Shown piece after piece: positions 57,928 to 64,000 of a DNA stretch of 64,000 bases. Position numbers and translations under genes: made by a program. The notes beneath the pieces are model-generated. The model saw nothing but the letters and a program-made list of their open reading frames with translations. It was not told where the DNA came from and did no database searches. Numbering within the stretch: position 1 is the stretch's first letter; every line of letters begins with the position of its first letter. This DNA is from Njordibacter sp937773555 (GTDB lineage Bacteria; Pseudomonadota; Gammaproteobacteria; Pseudomonadales; Balneatricaceae), in NCBI RefSeq assembly GCF_047730085.1, contig NZ_CP159830.1, forward strand, positions 2,852,001 to 2,916,000, written 5' to 3'.

Positions 57928-58878
57928 ATGAGCGAAGTAAAACACTGTAAATTACTAATTTTAGGTTCCGGCCCTGCAGGCTATACTGCTGCTGTATATG
58001 CAGCACGCGCTAACCTTAACCCAGTGTTAATTACAGGCATGCAAATGGGTGGTCAGTTAACCACTACTACAGAAGTAGACAACTGGCCTGGAGATGTTGA
58101 GGGTTTGCAGGGGCCCGATCTAATGGAACGCATGAAAGCCCATGCAGAACGCTTTGAAACCGAAATAATTTTTGACCACATTGATGCTGTAGATTTAAGC
58201 CAGCGCCCGTTCCAACTTTCAGGCCAAGGTACCCACTACACCTGTGATGCTTTAATTATTTGTACTGGCGCAAGTGCTCGCTACCTCGGCTTAGACAGCG
58301 AAACTGCATTTCAAGGCCGAGGCGTATCTGCTTGCGCTACCTGTGATGGTTTCTTTTACCGCAACAAAAAGGTCGCTGTCATCGGTGGAGGCAATACTGC
58401 CGTTGAAGAAGCCCTTTATCTCAGTAATATTGCTGCAGAAGTAACCATTATTCATCGCCGTGACAAGTTCCGCAGTGAAAAAATTCTATCAGATCGTTTA
58501 ATGGATAAAGTAGAAAATGGTAATGTGAACGTAGAATGGTATCACAACCTTGATGAAGTCCTTGGTGACGACATGGGTGTCACAGGCATGCGCATTAGGA
58601 GCAGCAAGGACGACAGCACTAAGGATTTAGACGTAGATGGCGTGTTCATCGCTATTGGCCACGTGCCTAATACCGGCCTGTTTGAAGGCCAATTAGACAT
58701 GGCGGGCGGATATATTAAGGTACAAAGCGGCACTCAGGGTAATGCCACTCAAACCAGCATTGAAGGGGTGTTTGCCGCCGGTGATGTTATGGACCATATT
58801 TACCGTCAGGCTATTACCTCGGCGGGTACTGGATGTATGGCGGCCTTAGATGCTGAGCGTTACCTAGACGAACAGTAG
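57928..58878 (+). CDS. trxB: Thioredoxin reductase
   Basis: Start set at ATG 57928 (MSEVKHCKLLILGSGPAGYTAAVYAARANL); the frame is open for 70 codons before it, but this part overlaps hslR antisense and lacks family sequence. The 316-residue flavoenzyme has the FAD motif GSGPAGY, redox-active CATC in SACATCDGFFY, the NADPH motif GGGNTAVEEALYL..HRRDKFR and the FAD-closing GVFAAGDVMD. It reduces thioredoxin with NADPH. Confidence 0.97.
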   Translation: MSEVKHCKLLILGSGPAGYTAAVYAARANLNPVLITGMQMGGQLTTTTEVDNWPGDVEGLQGPDLMERMKAHAERFETEIIFDHIDAVDLSQRPFQLSGQGTHYTCDALIICTGASARYLGLDSETAFQGRGVSACATCDGFFYRNKKVAVIGGGNTAVEEALYLSNIAAEVTIIHRRDKFRSEKILSDRLMDKVENGNVNVEWYHNLDEVLGDDMGVTGMRIRSSKDDSTKDLDVDGVFIAIGHVPNTGLFEGQLDMAGGYIKVQSGTQGNATQTSIEGVFAAGDVMDHIYRQAITSAGTGCMAALDAERYLDEQ

Positions 58879-59015
58879 TTTTTTGTCGCAAAAAACTAGA
58901 ACAGGCCGTTATATTAACTGTACAATAGCGGCCATCACCCTTTGGGTCTAAAGTGCTTCGAAAGCCTTTTTAGAACCATTATCTTAAACACAATAACTTA
59001 AATGAGAGGCGTACT

Positions 59016-59642
59016 ATGGATTTATTAGGATTTTTATTCCGATGGTCACACGTTTTATTCGGTATTACCTGGATCGGTATGCTGTACTACTTCAACTTTG
59101 TTCAGGGCGGCTATTTTAAACAGGCCAGCCCTGAAGGCCTAGCAGACGCTAAAGCTAAGCTAGCTCCAAGTGCTTTGTGGTGGTTCCGTTGGGGCGCCAT
59201 GGGTACGTTCATTACCGGCATAGTGCTACTTGGCTACCTTGGGGCAGCACTAAATAACTACATTGTTGTTGGTGTTATCTTTGGCACATTGATGTTTTTA
59301 AACGTGTGGACCATTATCTGGCCTAACCAGAAAATTGCTCTAGGCATGGTTGAAGGCGATGCACCTGCAGCGGGTGCTAAAGCATTGCTGGCTTCACGCC
59401 ACAACGTGCTCTACTCAGCGCCTATGACATTCTGTATGCTGGCATCTGGCCATCCTTCTGGTGGCATGGGCTACAACGCGTTTAGCATGAGTAACTCAAT
59501 GATCGTTATGCTAGTTATTATTGCGGCTCTTCAAGCTAACGCTATGTTTGGCAAGCAGGGCCCACTGACTACTGTTAAGGGTGTAATTCACGCTTCTTTA
59601 GGTCTAACGGCTGTAATGGTATTGGTATTTAACTTCGTATAA
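59016..59642 (+). CDS. Urate hydroxylase PuuD-like membrane domain protein
   Basis: The 208-residue membrane protein has about five or six helices with FLFRWSHVLFGITWIGMLYYFNFVQ, LWWFRWGAMGTFITGIVL and NVWTIIWPNQKIALG, followed by ASRHNVLYSAPMTFCMLASGHP. This is the N-terminal membrane part of PuuD/Urate_ox_N proteins; the C-terminal cytochrome c domain of PuuD is absent. Conserved His and Trp residues suggest haem binding. Function in this stand-alone form is unknown. A strong terminator follows. Confidence 0.75.
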   Translation: MDLLGFLFRWSHVLFGITWIGMLYYFNFVQGGYFKQASPEGLADAKAKLAPSALWWFRWGAMGTFITGIVLLGYLGAALNNYIVVGVIFGTLMFLNVWTIIWPNQKIALGMVEGDAPAAGAKALLASRHNVLYSAPMTFCMLASGHPSGGMGYNAFSMSNSMIVMLVIIAALQANAMFGKQGPLTTVKGVIHASLGLTAVMVLVFNFV

Positions 59643-59665
59643 CCACAAAGCTAAATAGCAGGCAT

Positions 59666-59693
59666 AAAAAACCCCAGCGTGCTGGGGTTTTTT
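59666..59693 (+). terminator. Rho-independent terminator
   Basis: AACCCCAGC-GT-GCTGGGGTTTTTT directly after the PuuD-like gene. The next 250 bases to the convergent FKBP gene show no gene. Confidence 0.92.
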
Positions 59694-59942
59694 AATGGTC
59701 ATAATATCAACGTGTCATTAACAATATCACCAAATTTGAAGTGCCCATCCTAGGCACGAGTACATCCTGTAGACTCCATGTCCTTCCTTGTTAGCCTAAA
59801 TAGCAAGCTATTAAACTAACAACGTTCCTTGAGGCTCTAACATACGCCCATGATGTTTTAATAAATATAGGAAAAATTCTGAGTTTTACCTATTTTTGCC
59901 ATTATTTGAGCGGTTCATGCTGTTCGACAAGGTGTTTTAGCC

Positions 59943-60617
59943 TTACTGGCCTATTTTTATTAATTCAACTTCAAAAATTAGCGCGTCATTTGGCCCAATC
60001 ATCTGCCCAGCACCTTGAGTGCCGTAAGCTAAGTCTGGGTGGATAAAGAACTTAAACTTAGACCCAACACGCATTAACTGAACACCTTCTGTCCAACCTG
60101 CTATCACGCCGTTTAATGGGAATTGTGCAGGCTCACCACGGTCTACAGAACTGTCAAATACACGCCCATCCATAGTGGTACCATGGTAATGCACAGTTAC
60201 AGTGTCTGTAGCAACCGGCATCGCACCTTCGCCTTCAGACAACACTTGATACTGTAAGCCAGTTTTAGTGACTTCAACACCTTCTTGTTGAGCATTCTCA
60301 GCTAGGTAGGCTTCACTATTATTTAATGCCCCTTCAAATTTCGATGATGCCATTTTACGCTGATACTCCTGCACCGCAGTGACTGCTTGCTGCTCGTTTA
60401 CCAACGTCTTTTGACCAAGGTAAGCGGCATTAAAGCCTTCTACGAAAGCTTCAAGATTAAGATTATCAAAGTCGTTAGCAAGTTGGCCAGCAACCAAAGT
60501 ACCTAGGCTATAGCTTACTTTTTGTTCTGCATTGTTTAGGTCGATTTCGGCAGCAGCAGGTGTAGCAGCAAGGCCAATAGCGCTAGTAACAGCCAAGCGG
60601 CTAATTAAAGTTTTCAT
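59943..60617 (-). CDS. Periplasmic FKBP-type peptidyl-prolyl isomerase (Mip/FklB family)
   Basis: The 224-residue protein has a signal peptide (MKTLISRLAVTSAIGLAATPAAAEI), a helical dimerisation domain (about 28-105; EQKVSYSLGTLVAGQLANDF, VTAVQEYQRKM) and a C-terminal FKBP domain (about 115-222) with TVTVHYHGTTMDGRVFDSS, PLNGVIAGWTEGVQLMRVGSKFKFFIHPDLAYG and LIFEVELI. This is the FkpA/Mip arrangement. It folds periplasmic or outer-membrane proteins. Confidence 0.95.
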   Translation of the reverse strand: MKTLISRLAVTSAIGLAATPAAAEIDLNNAEQKVSYSLGTLVAGQLANDFDNLNLEAFVEGFNAAYLGQKTLVNEQQAVTAVQEYQRKMASSKFEGALNNSEAYLAENAQQEGVEVTKTGLQYQVLSEGEGAMPVATDTVTVHYHGTTMDGRVFDSSVDRGEPAQFPLNGVIAGWTEGVQLMRVGSKFKFFIHPDLAYGTQGAGQMIGPNDALIFEVELIKIGQ

Positions 60618-60782
60618 AGTATTCCTTAGTAATAGTGCTAAACGTTATCATTCAGCGCGTTGCATAGGATATATAAGAGTCAAACCCGAAGCAAAAATAT
60701 TTTTACTTGTTTACATTTGATTACATTTGTTTGTTTGGGTTTAGGCTTATAGCGAGCTAAGCCTGTGGTATCATCCGCGGCC

Positions 60783-62720
60783 ATGATTAAATTTGACAAA
60801 ATCACACTACAACGCGGTGGTCAGCCTCTTATTGAGGGGGCCAACTTGACTCTAAATTCTGGCCAAAGGTATGGTTTAATTGGCCGCAATGGCGCTGGTA
60901 AAACCACCTTATTTAAGTTGTTACTCGGCCAACTTCAGCTTGATGCAGGCCAACTCACGTGGCCACCTGCAATGCGCATGGCCCACATGGCGCAAGAAAT
61001 AGGTGATGTTAATAGATCTACTTTAGACCATGTGCTGGATGGGGATCAGGCCTTAAGAGCCGCCGAGGCTGCCATTACTGTGGCCGAAACTAAACATGAT
61101 GAAGCCGCCCTGAGCCACGTTTATGCGGATTATGACCACGTGGGTGGTTATAGCGCTGTCAACCGTGCGCAGCAATTGTTGCAAGGTTTAGGTTTTCCAG
61201 AACAGGATTGGAGCCAGCCTGTGGGCAGCTTTTCGGGAGGTTGGCGTGTGCGCTTAAATCTGGCTCAGGCGCTTATGTGCCCGTCAGATTTATTATTATT
61301 AGACGAACCCACTAACCACTTAGACCTTGATGCCACTATGTGGCTCGAATCGTGGTTACAAAAATACCCAGGCACTTTGTTCTTGGTCTCCCACGACCGC
61401 GATTTTTTAGACCAAGTAGTGCAGGTGATTGTCCACTTAGATCGAAAGCAACTAACCTCCTACCGGGGCAACTACGCTGCGTTTGAACGTCAAAAGGCAG
61501 AGCGTATGGCCCAACAGCAGGTCATGTATGCCAAGCAGCAGACCGAAATTGCTCACATTGAAAGTTTTATCCAGCGCTTTAAAGCAAAAGCCAGCAAGGC
61601 CAAACAAGCACAAGGCCGTATGAAAGCACTAGAGCGTATGGAGAAGATCGCACCAGCCTATGCTGATTCACCTTTTACCTTTCGTTTTCCAGAATTTGAC
61701 AAAACCAGTTCTACCTTAATTGACCTAGACCAAGTGAGCATTGGTTATGATAAGCCCATTGTTAGTGCCAACATTACACTATTACATGATTCGCGCTATG
61801 CGTTGCTAGGCCCTAATGGGGCTGGCAAATCAAGCTTAATCAAAACGTTGGTTGGAGATATCGCGCCTTTATCAGGCCAAGTTGTGCCTGGCGAACACCT
61901 TAAAATAGGTTACTTTGCCCAACACCAGTTGGAAGCATTAGACATGGAGGCCAATGGGTTATTACATCTACAGCGACTAAAACCCACGGCGAGTGAACAA
62001 GATCTGCGTAATTTTTTAGGCGGTTTTGGCTGGCAAGGTGAGCGTATATTTGAACCAGTAAAACACTTTTCAGGTGGTGAAAAAGTACGCTTAGCCTTAG
62101 CCATGATTGCCATTCAAAAACCTAACTTACTGTTGCTAGATGAGCCCACAAACCACTTAGATTTAGAGGCACGCCATGCGTTGACTATGGCGCTGCAAGC
62201 CTATCAAGGCGCTATCGTGGTTATTTCTCACGACCGCCACCTACTGCGCCAAGTAGTAGACAACTATTGGTTAGTAGCTGATGGTAAAGTGAAAGAATTT
62301 GAGGGTGACCTGCAGGATTACCAAGCACAAGTTCAAGCTTTGGCTCAAGCCCAAGCACAGGCTAAGATGAAACAAAGACAAGAGACTATGCGCTTAAACC
62401 CAAGCAAAGCTGTCCACTGTGAATCTGAACCGTTAACACCTGCAGAGCGCAAGGAACAAAAACGCCTGCAAGCAGAAAAACGTAAACAATTAAGCCCATT
62501 AAAAAAAGCGATCGCCAAACACGAAAAAGACATTGATGCATGGCAAGCTAAATTAGACCAACTAGAAATAGAGCTTGCCCAACCTAGCTTGTACGAAATG
62601 GAAAATAAGGCCAAACTAAAAGATTTATTAACACAACAAGCCCATGCCAGCCAGCAACATGAACATAACGAAGAGCTTTGGCTTGAAAAAAATGATGAAC
62701 TTGAGTCTATGGTATCTTAG
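60783..62720 (+). CDS. ABC-F family ATPase, YheS/Uup-like
   Basis: ATG 60783 is chosen over GTG 60765 because MIKFDKITLQRGGQPLIEGANLTL is the family start. The 645-residue protein has two ABC domains, each with Walker A (GRNGAGKTTLFK; GPNGAGKSSLIK), signature (FSGGWRVRLNLAQAL; FSGGEKVRLALAM) and LLLLDEPTNHLDLDA, joined by a basic linker, plus a long C-terminal coiled coil. No membrane domain. Such proteins act on ribosomes; YheS is the best guess. Confidence 0.93.
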   Translation: MIKFDKITLQRGGQPLIEGANLTLNSGQRYGLIGRNGAGKTTLFKLLLGQLQLDAGQLTWPPAMRMAHMAQEIGDVNRSTLDHVLDGDQALRAAEAAITVAETKHDEAALSHVYADYDHVGGYSAVNRAQQLLQGLGFPEQDWSQPVGSFSGGWRVRLNLAQALMCPSDLLLLDEPTNHLDLDATMWLESWLQKYPGTLFLVSHDRDFLDQVVQVIVHLDRKQLTSYRGNYAAFERQKAERMAQQQVMYAKQQTEIAHIESFIQRFKAKASKAKQAQGRMKALERMEKIAPAYADSPFTFRFPEFDKTSSTLIDLDQVSIGYDKPIVSANITLLHDSRYALLGPNGAGKSSLIKTLVGDIAPLSGQVVPGEHLKIGYFAQHQLEALDMEANGLLHLQRLKPTASEQDLRNFLGGFGWQGERIFEPVKHFSGGEKVRLALAMIAIQKPNLLLLDEPTNHLDLEARHALTMALQAYQGAIVVISHDRHLLRQVVDNYWLVADGKVKEFEGDLQDYQAQVQALAQAQAQAKMKQRQETMRLNPSKAVHCESEPLTPAERKEQKRLQAEKRKQLSPLKKAIAKHEKDIDAWQAKLDQLEIELAQPSLYEMENKAKLKDLLTQQAHASQQHEHNEELWLEKNDELESMVS

Positions 62721-62809
62721 CAGCAGAACACTGAGCCTTTGCGGACCAGATACGCAATTAAATACCTCAGGTAATGAGACCTAGAAAACTTAACACTAGA
62801 GGCGCAACT

Positions 62810-63826
62810 ATGAGCTTTCAACCTAGCCAACGTCAGTTTCCTAAAAGCCGCATGCGACGGATGCGATCCAGTGACTTTTCCCGCCGTTTAATGCGTGAAA
62901 ACCACCTGACTACTGATGACTTGATTTATCCCATGTTTATTATTGAAGGTCACAATCAGCGCCAAGCCGTTGCGTCCATGCCTGGTGTAGAACGTTTGAG
63001 CATAGATCTTCTCGTCGCTGAAGCGAAAGAGCTTGTGGCATTGGGAATTCCTGCTATTGCACTATTTCCTGTCACCCCTTTATCAGCTAAATCTATGATG
63101 GCAGAAGAGGCTTATAACGCAGATGGCTTAGCTCAACGCGCGGTAAAGGCAGTAAAAAATGCCTGCCCAGAACTGGGCGTCATTACCGATGTGGCGCTAG
63201 ATCCATTTACCACACACGGCCAAGATGGAATTATTAACGATGATGGCTACGTGCTTAATGACATCACTGTAGATATCCTTATTCGGCAAGCCTTATCTCA
63301 CGCAGAAGCAGGCGCAGACGTAGTAGCGCCCTCTGATATGATGGATGGCCGCATTGGCTCTATTCGTAATGCTTTAGAAGCAGCAAACTACCCAAATACG
63401 CGGATTATGGCTTATGCTGCAAAGTATGCCTCCGCCTATTATGGGCCCTTTCGTGATGCTGTCGGCTCTGCAGGCAACTTAGGCAAGGGTAATAAGTTTG
63501 GCTACCAAATGGACCCCGCCAATAGTGGCGAAGCCCTGCACGAAGTTGCAATGGACCTTAGCGAAGGTGCTGACATGGTCATGGTAAAGCCTGGAATGCC
63601 ATACCTAGACATCGTCAGCCGCGTTAAACGTGAACTGCAAGTGCCTACATTTGCCTATCAAGTCAGTGGTGAGTACGCCATGCATATGGCGGCCTTCCAA
63701 AACGGCTGGTTGGATAAAGACAGCGTTATGATGGAGTCGTTATTAGGCTTTAAACGTGCTGGTGCAGATGGCATCCTCACCTATTTTGCCAAAGATGCAG
63801 CTATACTTCTTCAATCTTATTCATGA
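62810..63826 (+). CDS. hemB: Delta-aminolevulinic acid dehydratase (porphobilinogen synthase)
   Basis: Start set at ATG 62810 (MSFQPSQRQFPKSRMRRMR), with AGAGG ahead. The 338-residue protein has catalytic lysines in MAYAAKYASAYYGPFRDAVGSA and MVKPGMPYLDI. At the metal site it has DVALDPFTTHGQDGI, Asp in place of the zinc cysteines, so it is the magnesium-dependent type as in Pseudomonas. It makes porphobilinogen for haem. Confidence 0.97.
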   Translation: MSFQPSQRQFPKSRMRRMRSSDFSRRLMRENHLTTDDLIYPMFIIEGHNQRQAVASMPGVERLSIDLLVAEAKELVALGIPAIALFPVTPLSAKSMMAEEAYNADGLAQRAVKAVKNACPELGVITDVALDPFTTHGQDGIINDDGYVLNDITVDILIRQALSHAEAGADVVAPSDMMDGRIGSIRNALEAANYPNTRIMAYAAKYASAYYGPFRDAVGSAGNLGKGNKFGYQMDPANSGEALHEVAMDLSEGADMVMVKPGMPYLDIVSRVKRELQVPTFAYQVSGEYAMHMAAFQNGWLDKDSVMMESLLGFKRAGADGILTYFAKDAAILLQSYS

Positions 63827-63847
63827 TGATAACCTCGAGACAGCGAC

Positions 63848-64000
63848 ATGGCCAAAGCCAAAACAGCGTATGTGTGTAATGAATGTGGCTCTGACTACAG
63901 CAAATGGCAGGGCCAATGCACCGACTGCAGTGCTTGGAATACCCTTCAAGAGATTCGTTTAGCGCCTGCTGGTGGTCACGTCAGTGCAAGCACACGGGTA
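63848..64000 (+). CDS. radA: DNA repair protein RadA (5' part)
   Basis: The first 51 codons read MAKAKTAYVCNECGSDYSKWQGQCTDCSAWNTLQEI, the four-cysteine zinc finger (CNEC...CTDC) of RadA/Sms, a RecA-like ATPase that aids branch migration in recombination. The gene runs off the window end. It begins 21 bases after hemB on the same strand. Confidence 0.93.
   Translation, partial: MAKAKTAYVCNECGSDYSKWQGQCTDCSAWNTLQEIRLAPAGGHVSASTRV

Overview
The window is a piece of a Gram-negative, probably marine, gammaproteobacterial chromosome. Evidence for this is the gene order in the right part (rep, yifB/comM, PII, dsbB, pgpA, thiL, nusB, ribH, ribBA, ribD, nrdR, gshA, tex, pckA, hslO, hslR, trxB, hemB, radA), a sigma-54 promoter before the PII gene, a cytochrome c5-type protein, and abundant TRAP transporters. 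I cannot place it to genus; a relative of the SAR92/OMG-type marine clades is a guess.

The window has two halves that meet at a tRNA-Arg(CCG) gene on the minus strand (37639-37715). Right of it, 37716-64000 is ordinary, densely packed core genome. Left of it, about 37 kb is a stack of integrated elements. The 3' end of the tRNA gene recurs three more times as att remnants at 375-398, 10273-10288 and 20289-20337. These cut the left half into element A (only its right end is visible; it ends in an amidohydrolase), element B (about 375-10288), element C (about 10273-20337) and element D (about 20289-37683). Short direct repeats of the integrase arm-site kind lie beside the att copies. A-right, B-right and both ends of D share a TGGAACC motif; both ends of C carry CTACGGT-type repeats; the left end of B carries a third kind.

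Element B holds an LtaS/sulfatase-family membrane enzyme, a 5'-truncated zinc-finger primase-like gene, a RepA-like helicase ATPase followed by an iteron-like array, and a five-gene operon: a TakP-like TRAP transporter (P, Q, M) followed by a sensor kinase and response regulator. Element C carries a serine recombinase, small unknown genes, an alginate-lyase-like secreted protein, a passenger-less inverse autotransporter with a secreted partner, a membrane protein, a winged-helix protein and its own tyrosine integrase.

Element D looks like a phage-satellite-type element: a P4-type integrase, a BRCT protein broken by an in-frame stop, a lambda Nu1-like small terminase, a primase-polymerase/DUF3987 replication protein and an AlpA-like regulator. 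Between terminase and primase sits about 10 kb of metabolic cargo: a second TRAP transporter, a LysR-type regulator, an L-fuconate/D-arabinonate-type dehydratase, a FAH-family dehydratase and a 2,5-dioxovalerate dehydrogenase. Together these would import an aldonic acid and convert it to 2-oxoglutarate. The cargo is bracketed by two diverged copies of a region containing an inverted-repeat origin-like sequence and the 3' end of the primase gene; one copy of the primase is only a stub. This suggests that the cargo was captured by recombination between two related satellites.
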